Shown piece after piece: positions 30,833-39,131 of a stretch of DNA of 64,000 nucleotides. The stretch is from the NCBI RefSeq assembly GCF_008919445.1, contig NZ_VSLG01000002.1:345313-409312 (forward strand), in the 5' to 3' direction. The DNA is from Serinicoccus kebangsaanensis. Its GTDB lineage: Bacteria > Actinomycetota > Actinomycetes > Actinomycetales > Dermatophilaceae. How positions within the stretch are numbered: the stretch's first letter is position 1; every line of letters begins with the position of its first letter. The notes under the pieces are model-generated. The model had not been told where the DNA came from. It saw only the letters and a program-made list of their open reading frames with translations, and made no database searches. The translations under genes were made by a program, and so were the position numbers.

Positions 30833-32577
30833 CCCGCCCGGCCGGGATGCGCCGATCGGGCCGGCGGTGCGTGGCCGTCCTCGCGGTGGGTGTGCTGGCC
30901 CTGTCCGCCTGTGACACGGGTGGGACGGACCCCGGGTCCGACGCCCCGACCGGCGCCACGTCTGCCGGGCCGACCGCGACGGCGACCCCCTCACCTCCGG
31001 ACGACGAGTCACCGTCGACCGACGACGCCTCGGCCAGCACCGAGGCGGCGACCACCACCGCCGCGCCGGAGACGGTGCTGGACGAGCACGGTGTCAGCGC
31101 CGGACACCCGCTGGCGGTCGAGGCGGGCATGGAGATCCTCGAGGCCGGTGGCAACGCGGTCGACGCCGCCGTCGCGGCGGCCTTCGCCGTGTCCGTGGTG
31201 GAACCCTTCGCCTCCGGCATCGGCGGCGGCGGCGCCACGATCGTGGCCGCTCCGGACAGCGAGCCCCGCGCCTACGACTACCGCGAGGAGGTCCCCCGGG
31301 ACGGCGTGGTCCCGGCGAGCGGGGCCGGGGTGCCCGGGTTCGTGGCGGGGATGGGCACGCTGCACGAGGAGCACGGATCGCTGCCCTGGGAGCGGGTGCT
31401 GCGCCCCGCCCAGGAGCTGGCGGAGGAGGGCTTCGAGGTCACGCCGTTCCTGGCCGTGCGGATGCGCAGCGACGGCGGCCCGGCCGCGGTGACGGGTCTG
31501 CCGCACTTCTCGCCGGGCGGGGCTCCGCTGCAGGCCGGGGAGGTCCTCGTGCAGTCCGACCTCGCGGACACGATCGGGACGCTGCGCGAGGAGGGTCCGG
31601 ACGACTTCTACACCGGCTCGTTGGCCGACTCGCTGACCTCCACCAGCGCCGAGATCGACCCGGAGTCCCTCGGTGCCTACGAGGTGCTCTCCGGTGACCC
31701 GGTGCGTGGCGACCTCGGTGCATACTCCCTGCTCGCGAGCCGGCCCGCGCTGCCCGGTGCGGCGATGATCCAGATGCTGCAGACCCTGGAGTCGGGCGGC
31801 ATCGAGGACGTCGACCCCGACTCCGCGGACTACGTCCGCCAGGTGTCCGACGCCTGGCTCCAGGCCGAGGAGACGGTCCGCACGCGGCTGGGCGACCCGC
31901 GCTTCGTCGACGTCCCGGTGGACGACATCGTCGCGGCGCCCCCGCGCACCGCCACGCCTGTCGCCGCCGCGGCCCCGGCGCCGCAAGAGCCCTCGGAGCC
32001 CGGCTCTCCCGCCAACACCACGCACGTCACCGTCGTCGACGAGGACGGCACGACCGTCTCGATGACCAACACCATCATGTTCTTCTGGGGCTCGGGCCAG
32101 ATGGTCGACGGCTACTTCCTCAACAACCACCTGAGCCGGTTCGAGGCGATCGCCTCGCCGCTCAACCAGCCCGGCCCGGGACGGCGGCCCGTGACCTGGA
32201 CCAACCCGATGATCGTGCTCGACGAGCAGGACCGGCCGGTGCTCGGCATCGGCAGCCCGGGGGGCGAGCAGATCCTCAACATCATGGGCACGGTGCTGAC
32301 CCGCTGGGCGCTGCTGGACCAGCCGCTCGACGATGCCGTTTCCGCCCCGAGGTTCCGCTACGACGAGGACGTGCAGACCCTGTTCACCGAGGACGCCATG
32401 CCCGCCGGGGTCCGGCAGGACCTGGCCGCCGACGGCTGGCAGGTCGAGCTGTGGACCCGTGAGCGCGCCGGCTTCGGCTCGGTGCAGGCGCTGGAGATCG
32501 ACTACGGCGCCGGCACGCTGCGCGGGGCGGTGGACACCCGGCGCGAGGCCGACAACGACATCCGGTCCAGCGGGTAG
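30829..32577 (+). CDS. ggt: Gamma-glutamyltransferase lipoprotein
   Basis: A 582-residue Ntn-hydrolase. The signal sequence ends in a lipobox (LALSAC), then a long Thr/Ser/Pro/Ala-rich linker, so the enzyme should be lipid-anchored outside. The large subunit contains GGNAVDAAVAAAFAVSVVEP and SGIGGGGATIV. Self-cleavage should occur before the nucleophile T397 in NTTHVTVVDEDG, followed by GYFLNNHLSRF and GIGSPGGEQILN. It cleaves gamma-glutamyl bonds of glutathione and related thiols. The usual arginine of the first RxGMV motif is not evident, as the mature chain starts at GVSAGHPLAVEAG. The GTG start overlaps the preceding stop. Confidence 0.92.
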   Translation: MTRPAGMRRSGRRCVAVLAVGVLALSACDTGGTDPGSDAPTGATSAGPTATATPSPPDDESPSTDDASASTEAATTTAAPETVLDEHGVSAGHPLAVEAGMEILEAGGNAVDAAVAAAFAVSVVEPFASGIGGGGATIVAAPDSEPRAYDYREEVPRDGVVPASGAGVPGFVAGMGTLHEEHGSLPWERVLRPAQELAEEGFEVTPFLAVRMRSDGGPAAVTGLPHFSPGGAPLQAGEVLVQSDLADTIGTLREEGPDDFYTGSLADSLTSTSAEIDPESLGAYEVLSGDPVRGDLGAYSLLASRPALPGAAMIQMLQTLESGGIEDVDPDSADYVRQVSDAWLQAEETVRTRLGDPRFVDVPVDDIVAAPPRTATPVAAAAPAPQEPSEPGSPANTTHVTVVDEDGTTVSMTNTIMFFWGSGQMVDGYFLNNHLSRFEAIASPLNQPGPGRRPVTWTNPMIVLDEQDRPVLGIGSPGGEQILNIMGTVLTRWALLDQPLDDAVSAPRFRYDEDVQTLFTEDAMPAGVRQDLAADGWQVELWTRERAGFGSVQALEIDYGAGTLRGAVDTRREADNDIRSSG

Positions 32578-32610
32578 GGGTGAGCACCTCCTGCCCGCAG
32601 GTCGCTCCCG

Positions 32611-33213
32611 TCAGGGCCGGAGCAGGCCCAGGCCCACCCGCGCCCGCGGATGCCCGGAGACGACGGCGCCGCTGACGATGAGGTCGTGCACCGCACGGTT
32701 CTTGGGGTCGCGGAACGGCCACATCACGCAGATGACGAAGAAGATGCCCACGGTGGCGAAGCTCAGCATCATGAGCAGCCCCCCACGCAGCAGCCCGACG
32801 AAGCCGCCGAGGTGCGAGCCGTCCGTGTCCCGCACCAGCTCGAGCCCGAGCAGCGCCTTGCCGGGCGACTGGCCCTTCGACCCGTTAAGCCAGGCGAGGT
32901 AGCCGACGGCGCCCAGCCAGGCCAGACCCGCCAGGTCCTCCAGGGGATCGGCCAGGCTGCTGACGACCCCCAGGGCCAGGGTGACGGCGAGGAGGAGGGA
33001 CCAGTCGATCAGGGTGGCCGCGGCCCGCTCACCCCAGTCGGCGTGGCGCAGCCGAGGCGGTGCCGCAGGGGTGGGCACGGTGTCCTCGGGCTGGCCGGCA
33101 CGCGGCCACCCGGGGGAGTACTGGGGGATCGGGGGCGTGCTCCACGGCGCCGCGTCGGACGGCCCGCTCGGCTGGTCGCGCTCGCGGTCCGGCGGCGGCG
33201 GTGTCCAGGTCAT
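32611..33213 (-). CDS. RDD-family membrane protein
   Basis: A 200-residue protein: a Pro-rich cytoplasmic tail of about 60 residues, then an RDD domain (DWGERAAATLIDWSLLLAVT, GQSPGKALLGLELVRD, and MWPFRDPKNRAVHDLIVSG). Three or four helices are predicted. RDD proteins are small membrane proteins, some implicated in ion transport; the role here is unknown. The gene is convergent with the gamma-glutamyltransferase (33 nt apart). Confidence 0.88.
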   Translation of the reverse strand: MTWTPPPPDRERDQPSGPSDAAPWSTPPIPQYSPGWPRAGQPEDTVPTPAAPPRLRHADWGERAAATLIDWSLLLAVTLALGVVSSLADPLEDLAGLAWLGAVGYLAWLNGSKGQSPGKALLGLELVRDTDGSHLGGFVGLLRGGLLMMLSFATVGIFFVICVMWPFRDPKNRAVHDLIVSGAVVSGHPRARVGLGLLRP

Positions 33214-33351
33214 GGCGTGCTCCACTTCGCTGGACGGGTGACGGGTGAGCGGGTCCAGCACCGCAAGGGTATGACGATCGGCCGCTTCCGTCCGCTCCGA
33301 TGAGTCCGCGCGGTGCCGGTGGTCGACCCCAGGAGCCACGAGGAGGAAGAC

Positions 33352-33987
33352 ATGCCACGACCGGACGACGAGATCCGCGCCATGACCACCGAGCAGCGGC
33401 GGGACACCGCGGCGCTGCTGGAGTCGCTCAGCCCCGAGCAGTGGGGGCAGCCCTCCGGGTGCGAGGGGTGGACGATCCACCAGCTGGTCGCGCACCTGAC
33501 GCTGCCCTACACGTCGCGCCTGACCCGGGTGGTGCGCGAGGTGCTGCGGGCCAGGGGAAGCTTCGACCGGGCCGCCGACCGGATGGCGCGTGCGGACGCC
33601 AGGACGCATACCCCGCAGGAGCTGGTCGTGATCCTGCGGCGCAACCTCGACCATCCCTGGAGCCCGCCCGGTGGCGGCCCGGCCGGTGCGCTGTCGCACG
33701 ACGTCATCCACTCCTACGACCTCACCGACCCCCTCGGTGTCCCCCCGGTGGTGACGGCGGCGCGGGCCACGACGGTGCTGGAGGCGTTCCGCCGCCCGCA
33801 CCTCAAGGGCTTCGGCGTCGATCTCTCGACCACACGTTTCGAGGCCACCGACGCAGATCTCGCGGTCGGGGCCGAGGCGGCGGTGGCCCAGCAGGTCGTC
33901 ACCGCACCGCTGCTCGACCTCGTCCCGCTGACGACCGGGCGTCGGCTCGGCACCGACGGCGCAGGTCCGGCTACCGTCGGAGGGTGA
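33352..33987 (+). CDS. Maleylpyruvate isomerase/mycothiol-dependent family protein
   Basis: A 211-residue member of the DinB/mycothiol-maleylpyruvate isomerase fold: SLSPEQWGQPSGCEGWTIHQ then LVAHLTLPY gives the first metal-ligand histidine, and GALSHDVIHSYDLTDPLG the second histidine region. These proteins use mycothiol, the actinobacterial low-molecular-weight thiol. ATG 33352 has AGGAGGAAG just before it; the open frame further upstream is not needed. It ends in a GTGA overlap with the deaminase. Confidence 0.85.
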   Translation: MPRPDDEIRAMTTEQRRDTAALLESLSPEQWGQPSGCEGWTIHQLVAHLTLPYTSRLTRVVREVLRARGSFDRAADRMARADARTHTPQELVVILRRNLDHPWSPPGGGPAGALSHDVIHSYDLTDPLGVPPVVTAARATTVLEAFRRPHLKGFGVDLSTTRFEATDADLAVGAEAAVAQQVVTAPLLDLVPLTTGRRLGTDGAGPATVGG

Positions 33988-34472
33988 GCATCAGCGAGGA
34001 GGACAGAGGTCACCTGACGCGTGCGGTCGAGCTGGCCGAGGCGGCCGTGCTGGCCGGGGACGAGCCGTTCGGGTCGGTGCTGGTGGCCGGCGACGGCACG
34101 GTGCTCCTCGAGGACCACAACCACGTCGCCGGTGGTGACCGCACCCAGCACCCTGAGCTCGCCATCGCGCGGTGGGCGGCGACGCACCTGGAGCCCGAGG
34201 CCCGGGCCGCCAGCACGGTCTACACCTCGGGCGAGCACTGCCCGATGTGTGCTGCCGCGCACGGCTGGGTCGGGCTGGGGCGGATCGTGTATGCCTCGTC
34301 CACCGCGCAGCTCACCGGCTGGCTCGCCGACCTCGGGCGGCCGCCCGGGCCGGTGGCGCCGCTATCGATCCGGGAGGTCGTGCCGGAGGCCGTGGTGGAC
34401 GGTCCCGACCCGGAGCTGGCCGAGCGGGTGCGCCGGCTGCACTCCCGCTGGGCCGGAGCCGACCGACGATGA
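33984..34472 (+). CDS. Cytidine/deoxycytidylate deaminase-family protein
   Basis: A 162-residue zinc deaminase. The zinc sites are QHPELAIARWA (HxE with Pro in place of Ala) and SGEHCPMCAAAHGW (PCxxC-like, here CPMC preceded by EH). The catalytic glutamate is in HPE. It could act on guanine, cytosine or a modified base; the substrate is not certain. The GTG start overlaps the upstream stop. Its 3' end faces the ABC transporter genes across the palindrome at 34503-34570. Confidence 0.85.
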   Translation: MSISEEDRGHLTRAVELAEAAVLAGDEPFGSVLVAGDGTVLLEDHNHVAGGDRTQHPELAIARWAATHLEPEARAASTVYTSGEHCPMCAAAHGWVGLGRIVYASSTAQLTGWLADLGRPPGPVAPLSIREVVPEAVVDGPDPELAERVRRLHSRWAGADRR

Positions 34473-34502
34473 GCCGGGGCGGTGCTGCTGACCGGTCCCA
34501 CC

Positions 34503-34570
34503 ACTCATACGCAGAAGACGTTCCTCTGCGCTGATGCATCACCGCACAGGAACAACTTCTGCGTATGAGT
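34503..34570 (+). repeat. 68-bp palindrome between convergent genes
   Basis: Arms 34503-34530 and 34543-34570 match at 25 of 28 positions around a 12-nt loop that is itself palindromic (GATGCATC). The outer arm is ACTCATACGCAGAAG / CTTCTGCGTATGAGT. It is less GC-rich than its surroundings, lacks a following T tract and lies between the deaminase and an ABC ATPase, so it is either a bidirectional terminator or another dispersed palindromic element. Confidence 0.85.
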
Positions 34571-34618
34571 CAGGTGCCAGCCGTCGGACGGCAGTGCCGC
34601 TCGGGACAGGTTCCACGG

Positions 34619-35350
34619 TTACCCCTCGCTCGATACCCGCGCCCCGTCGTGCAGCTCGACCACCTGGTCCGCGCGGCCCATGAGGATCGGGTCGTGCGTG
34701 GAGACCACCGAGGCGATGCCGCGCTCGTGCGTCAGCTGCACCAGCAGGTCCATGATCATCGCGCCGGTGTCCGAGTCCAGCTGCCCGGTCGGCTCGTCGG
34801 CGATGAGGATGTCGGGGTCGCTGACCAGCGCCCGCGCGATCCCGACCCGCTGCTGCTGGCCGCCGGAGAGCTCGTAGGGCCGTTGCCTGCTGTGCCGTGC
34901 CAGCCCGACGAGCTCCAGCGCCTCCTCGACGCGACGGTTCCGCTCGGCCACCGGGGTCTTCTGCAGGCGGAGCGGCACCTCGACGTTCTCGGCCGCCGAC
35001 AGCACCGGGACCAGCCCGAAGCTCTGGAAGACGTAGCCGATCCGCTCGCGCCGCACCGCGAGCACGTCCTTCTCCGCGAGCTCGGAGAGCACCCTGCCGT
35101 CGTCCAGCAGCACGCTCCCGTCGGTCGGCCGGTCCAGGCCGCCGAGCAGGTTGAGCAGGGTCGTCTTGCCCGACCCCGAGGGCCCGCGCACCACGGTCAG
35201 TCGCCCGGCGGGGACGTCCAGGCTCACCCCGGCGAGCGCGTGCACCTCACCGGCGCCGGTGCCGAACCTCCGGTGCAGGTCACGTCCGCTGAGCACGGTC
35301 GCGGGGGCACGGCTCCCCGCCTCGCCCCGGTATGCCGTCGGCTCGCTCAT
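34619..35350 (-). CDS. ABC ATPase, MacB/LolD-like
   Basis: A 243-residue ATPase starting MSEPTAYRGEAGSRAPATVL. Walker A is GPSGSGKTTLLNLLGG, the signature is ELSGGQQQRVGIARALV, Walker B is ILIADEPTGQLDSDT and the switch is SVVSTHDPIL. This is the MacB/LolD/FtsE class that drives FtsX-like permeases rather than channels. The ATG overlaps the stop of the preceding ATPase by ATGA. It is last in a four-gene operon with a second ATPase and two large permeases. Confidence 0.92.
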   Translation of the reverse strand: MSEPTAYRGEAGSRAPATVLSGRDLHRRFGTGAGEVHALAGVSLDVPAGRLTVVRGPSGSGKTTLLNLLGGLDRPTDGSVLLDDGRVLSELAEKDVLAVRRERIGYVFQSFGLVPVLSAAENVEVPLRLQKTPVAERNRRVEEALELVGLARHSRQRPYELSGGQQQRVGIARALVSDPDILIADEPTGQLDSDTGAMIMDLLVQLTHERGIASVVSTHDPILMGRADQVVELHDGARVSSEG

Positions 35351-36360
35351 CACCGCTCCTCTCCCTGGGTGCCGGTCCGGTCGGTGGTGGCCCGGCCGGT
35401 GGCGTGCTCCTCGTCGTCCGGCCACACCTGCACGTGGCTGGCCTCGGCCTCCAGCCGCACCCGGTCGCGCAGCCCCAGCTCCTCGACGTGCGCCTTGGGC
35501 AGCTGGATCCGCCCGGCCCGGTCGATGACGGTGTACTCCCGCGCGACGTGCTGCTGCTCACCCGACTCGTCGGTCACGACATACCGCAGCACCTCGGTCG
35601 AGGTGCGGCCGTCCCGGATCGCGACGGTGCGCCGCACGTGGTCGGACACGGAGGGGTCGTGCGTCACCACCAGCACCGTCGTCCCCAGCTCGCCGGCCGA
35701 GGTGCGCATGGCCTCCAGCACCTGGGCCGAGGCGGTGTCGTCCAGCTCACCGGTGGGCTCGTCGGCGAGCAGCACCGCGGGGGAGTTGGCCAGGGCGGTG
35801 GCGATCGCGACGCGCTGCTGCTGGCCACCGGACAGCTCGCTGGGCCTGCGGGTGGCGCAGTCGCCGATGTCGAGCAGGTCGAGCAGCTCGGTCACCCGGC
35901 GGGCGCGTTCGGCGCGGCCGGAGATGACCATCGGCAGGGCGACGTTCTCCGCGGCGGTGAGGAAGGGGAGCAGGTTGCGCGACGTCTGCTGCCACACGAA
36001 CCCCACGGTGTGCCGCTGGTAGTCCACCCGCTGGGCCCGGGTCATCGCCAGCAGGTCCACGCCCGCGACCCGGGCGCGGCCGCCCGTGGGCCGGTCCAGG
36101 CCGGAGAGGATCCCGAGCAGCGTCGACTTCCCCGACCCGCTCGCGCCCACCAGCGCGACGACGTCGCCCGGGTCGACGACGAGGTTGAGGCCCTGCAGCG
36201 CCTGGACCTCGACGCCCTCGGTCGAGTAGATCCGGACCAGGTCCTCGCACCAGATCTCCCCACGCCCCGACCGGGCAGGGGTTGCGGGGTCCCCGACGGC
36301 CTGTCCGGTCGGGGGTGGGTGGTCCCCGAAGGCCTGTCCGGTCGGATGTGGAGTGCTCAT
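35350..36360 (-). CDS. ABC ATPase with C-terminal AbrB-like domain
   Basis: A 336-residue protein. The ATPase core has Walker A GASGSGKSTLLGILSG, signature ELSGGQQQRVAIATALA and Walker B VLLADEPTGELDDT. After it, residues about 274-315 (REYTVIDRAGRIQLPKAHVE, ELGLRDRVRLEAE) look like an AbrB/SpoVT swapped-hairpin domain, normally found in DNA-binding or antitoxin proteins. The N-terminal tail contains two copies of a HPTGQAFGD-like peptide from a DNA repeat. Both ends overlap neighbours by ATGA. The AbrB-like tail could help dimerisation or gene regulation. Confidence 0.88.
   Translation of the reverse strand: MSTPHPTGQAFGDHPPPTGQAVGDPATPARSGRGEIWCEDLVRIYSTEGVEVQALQGLNLVVDPGDVVALVGASGSGKSTLLGILSGLDRPTGGRARVAGVDLLAMTRAQRVDYQRHTVGFVWQQTSRNLLPFLTAAENVALPMVISGRAERARRVTELLDLLDIGDCATRRPSELSGGQQQRVAIATALANSPAVLLADEPTGELDDTASAQVLEAMRTSAGELGTTVLVVTHDPSVSDHVRRTVAIRDGRTSTEVLRYVVTDESGEQQHVAREYTVIDRAGRIQLPKAHVEELGLRDRVRLEAEASHVQVWPDDEEHATGRATTDRTGTQGEER
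36288..36345 (-). repeat. Coding direct repeat (2 x 25 bp, period 33)
   Basis: The 25-bp words at 36288-36312 and 36321-36345 differ at one base; the core is CCTGTCCGGTCGG. They lie in frame at the extreme N-terminus of the AbrB-tailed ATPase and encode repeated PTGQA(F/V)GD. The core recurs at about 23513 in the cydDC linker, suggesting that this genome tolerates such repeats in disordered protein segments. Confidence 0.75.
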
Positions 36361-39131
36361 CTTTCCTCCCCGACGCGCAGTGCCTGCGCGAGGTTGGTGC
36401 GTCCGGCGAGCCAGGCGCTGGTGGTGACGGCGATGACGACGGTGAGGACCACCGCGCCGAGCACCGTGCCCAGCAGCGGAAGGTCCAGGGACAGGGTGGG
36501 TTGGGTGCTCCCGCCGGTCAGCCCGGTGAGGTCGAGCCCGCGCAGCAGCACCCAGGGCACGCCCAGCCCGAGCGCAGCACCCACGACGATGGACGTGATC
36601 AGCAGCGGGGCCAGCTCCCAGGCCGTGAGCGCCCGGGTCTGCCTCGAGGCCAGCCCCAGGGTGCGCAGGGTGGCGAGCAGCTTGGTGCGGGCGGTGGAGC
36701 CCATGAGCTGCACCACGACCACGGCGAGCACGGTGAGCACCCCGGAGACGACGGTGGCCCCGACGAAGAGCTGTCGCAGCCCTGCCGTGACGGGGGCGTC
36801 CGCGAAGGCGTCCAGCCGGGTGGTGACGGTCGTGACCACCCCGCCGGTGCCCACGAGGTCGGTCACGGCGTCGGCCACGGCCTGCGGGTCGGTGCCCTCG
36901 GACACCCCGATCAGCGTGGTGCTCACCCTCGGCAGGCTGCCACCCGCGGCGACCCAGCGCTCGCCGTCGACGAGCACCCCGGCCCCGGTCACGAGGATCC
37001 CGGGCAGCTGCTCCCGGTGCCCGACCACCTCGACGGCGCCCAGGCGGGAGACCTCGACGTCGCCGGACCAGCTCTCCTGCGGCACCATCTCGCCCGCGCC
37101 GCGCAGAGTGACGACGGAGGGTATGCCGTCGTCGTCCCAGAACGCGGGCGGCAGGTCGGGGACCGGCGCGGACAGGGCATACACCTGCTCCACCTGCGGC
37201 TCGGCCACCCAGACGCGGATCGCCTCCCGCTCGCCGTCGACCAGCAGGTCCCGGGTCGCCCCGGTGTCCGCGACCCCGCCCACGGCCGCGACCCCGTCGA
37301 TCTGCTCGATCTCGGCGCGCAGCTCGTCGGTGAGCACCGGCCCGCTGAGGCGGACCGCCGCACCGTTGCCCTCCCAGGCGGCGACCTCGGCGCCGCGCGT
37401 CACCGTGGACAGCAGCACCGCACTGATGAGGGCGATCGCGGTGCCGAGGACGACCGCCAGCGCCGGCACCAGGCCGCCGGCCGGGTCGCGGAGCGCCCGG
37501 GACGCCCCGAGGAAGGGGGTGAGCGTGGATCGTCCGCGCAGCGCCGAGGCGAGCAGGCCGAGCGGCAGGGGGTAGAGGCGGAGGGTGACCACGCACGCGG
37601 CCAGCGCGAGCAGCACCGGGGTCGCAGCCACCAGGACGTCGATGCCGGTCTGCGCCGCGTCGTCCCCGCGTGCCCCGCGGTCCAGCAGGCGCCACGTCGC
37701 CACCCCCGCCAGCGCCACGACGGCCACCTCGACCACCCAGCGCCAGCGGCTGGCGCTGCGCGCCGACAGGTCGCTGCGGTGCTGCAGCAGGGAGGCGTCG
37801 TCCACCGAGGCCGCGAGCGCGACCGAGGGGACCAGCGCGACCGCCGCCGTCGCGACCCACTGCCACCAGGGTGTCGGGCCGGGCACGAGGAGCATCGCGG
37901 CGACGTGCCCCAGCGCGGCGGCGGGCACCCCGAGGAGGAGGCCCTCGGCGGCGATCAGACCGCGCAGCTGGCCGGGCGAGGCACCGCGCGCCAGCGTCAT
38001 CGCCAGGGCCTGCCGACGTCGGTGCACGACCAGCCGGGCGGCGAGCGAGGCCACCGCCACCGCCACCCCGAGCGGCCCGGCGGCCACCACCGCCAGCAGC
38101 GAGGAGGTGGCGCGCTGCTGGCTGATGATGCGCCCCAGCGCCTCGGTGAGCTCGGTGGTGAACAGCGGGACCTGCGCGGTCTGCGTGTCCACCATCTGCT
38201 GCGCGGTCGCCACGGTGTGCTGCTCGGCCAGGAAGCCGTTGACCTGGGAGCGGAGCGCCTCGACCTGCCCGGTGCTGCCGGTGATGGTGTCCGGCAGGAC
38301 GGGGAACCACATCCGCATCCGGGCCGACGCCGGAGGCCCGAGGCTGCCGCGGTTCTCCGGCGCCAGGAAGGCGGTGGCGTAGGCGCTCTCCCCGAGGTTG
38401 GGGTCGTAGAGCGTGCCCATGGTGGCGCCGTTGTCGACGTGCTGCCAGCGCGGGTCGTCGGGGTCGGTCGGGGTGTAGGTGCCCGCCACGACCAGGCCCT
38501 CGACGACGTCGCCCACGTCCAGCAGCAGCTCCTCCGCCGTCGAGTCCAGGATCATGACCGGCACCGGCACGTCCTCGCGGTCGGCGGGCGGGCTGCCCAG
38601 CGGGCCGTACTCCGGCGGGCCGACCACCAGCTCGGGCCAGTCCCCGTCGACGAGGTCGACGTGCTCGGTCAGGTCGGGGTCCACGGCCACGCTCAGCGTG
38701 GCCTCGTAGTAGCCCGACTCCACGGGCGGGGCATACGCGATGTCGTCGGCGAGCCGGACGAGGAACTGGGCCGGCCCGAGCGTGGTGCGCAACGGCTCGG
38801 GCTGCGCGGCGCGGATCTGCTCGGCTCCGTCCACCAGGGGCGCCCACCCGTCGGTCGACGGGTCCCCGGTCAGGTCCTCCGCCGACCCGAAGATGACGGT
38901 GCGCTGCCAGTCGCCCCGCAGGTCGCGCTGCGCGGCGGACAGCGAGTCGATCTCCTGCACGAGCTGCCGCGACTGGACGTCGACGAGCCCCCGCGGCACC
39001 ACGGTCAGCAGCAGCGCGACCGTGCCGATGAGCAGCGCGAGGCCGAGCGAGACCCAGGGGTCGGCGGCGAACTGGCGGCCGGCCAGGTCGGCCGCGCGCA
39101 CCCGGTGGGGTATGCCGTGGCGCGGGCTCAC
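36357..39131 (-). CDS. FtsX-like ABC permease (1)
   Basis: A 924-residue permease from GTG 39131 (overlaps the upstream stop as GTGA). One helix near residue 30 (WVSLGLALLIGTVALLLTVV) precedes a large extracytoplasmic region of about 330 residues; then a helix block from SSLLAVVAAGPLGVAVAVAS, a second outside region, and a final FtsX block (GATVVSGVLTVLAVVVVQLM, LATLRTLGLASRQTRALTAW, SAWLAGRTNLAQALRVGEER). This ten-helix organisation is that of MacB/FtsX-type mechanotransmission permeases that act on lipoproteins, peptides or cell-wall enzymes. Substrate unknown. Confidence 0.88.
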   Translation of the reverse strand: MSPRHGIPHRVRAADLAGRQFAADPWVSLGLALLIGTVALLLTVVPRGLVDVQSRQLVQEIDSLSAAQRDLRGDWQRTVIFGSAEDLTGDPSTDGWAPLVDGAEQIRAAQPEPLRTTLGPAQFLVRLADDIAYAPPVESGYYEATLSVAVDPDLTEHVDLVDGDWPELVVGPPEYGPLGSPPADREDVPVPVMILDSTAEELLLDVGDVVEGLVVAGTYTPTDPDDPRWQHVDNGATMGTLYDPNLGESAYATAFLAPENRGSLGPPASARMRMWFPVLPDTITGSTGQVEALRSQVNGFLAEQHTVATAQQMVDTQTAQVPLFTTELTEALGRIISQQRATSSLLAVVAAGPLGVAVAVASLAARLVVHRRRQALAMTLARGASPGQLRGLIAAEGLLLGVPAAALGHVAAMLLVPGPTPWWQWVATAAVALVPSVALAASVDDASLLQHRSDLSARSASRWRWVVEVAVVALAGVATWRLLDRGARGDDAAQTGIDVLVAATPVLLALAACVVTLRLYPLPLGLLASALRGRSTLTPFLGASRALRDPAGGLVPALAVVLGTAIALISAVLLSTVTRGAEVAAWEGNGAAVRLSGPVLTDELRAEIEQIDGVAAVGGVADTGATRDLLVDGEREAIRVWVAEPQVEQVYALSAPVPDLPPAFWDDDGIPSVVTLRGAGEMVPQESWSGDVEVSRLGAVEVVGHREQLPGILVTGAGVLVDGERWVAAGGSLPRVSTTLIGVSEGTDPQAVADAVTDLVGTGGVVTTVTTRLDAFADAPVTAGLRQLFVGATVVSGVLTVLAVVVVQLMGSTARTKLLATLRTLGLASRQTRALTAWELAPLLITSIVVGAALGLGVPWVLLRGLDLTGLTGGSTQPTLSLDLPLLGTVLGAVVLTVVIAVTTSAWLAGRTNLAQALRVGEER

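Noticed and set aside
28553..31012. A longer N-terminus for galE
   Set aside because: The conserved MRVLVTGGAGYIGSH start is at 29569; the extension has shadow composition and overlaps the divergent gene.
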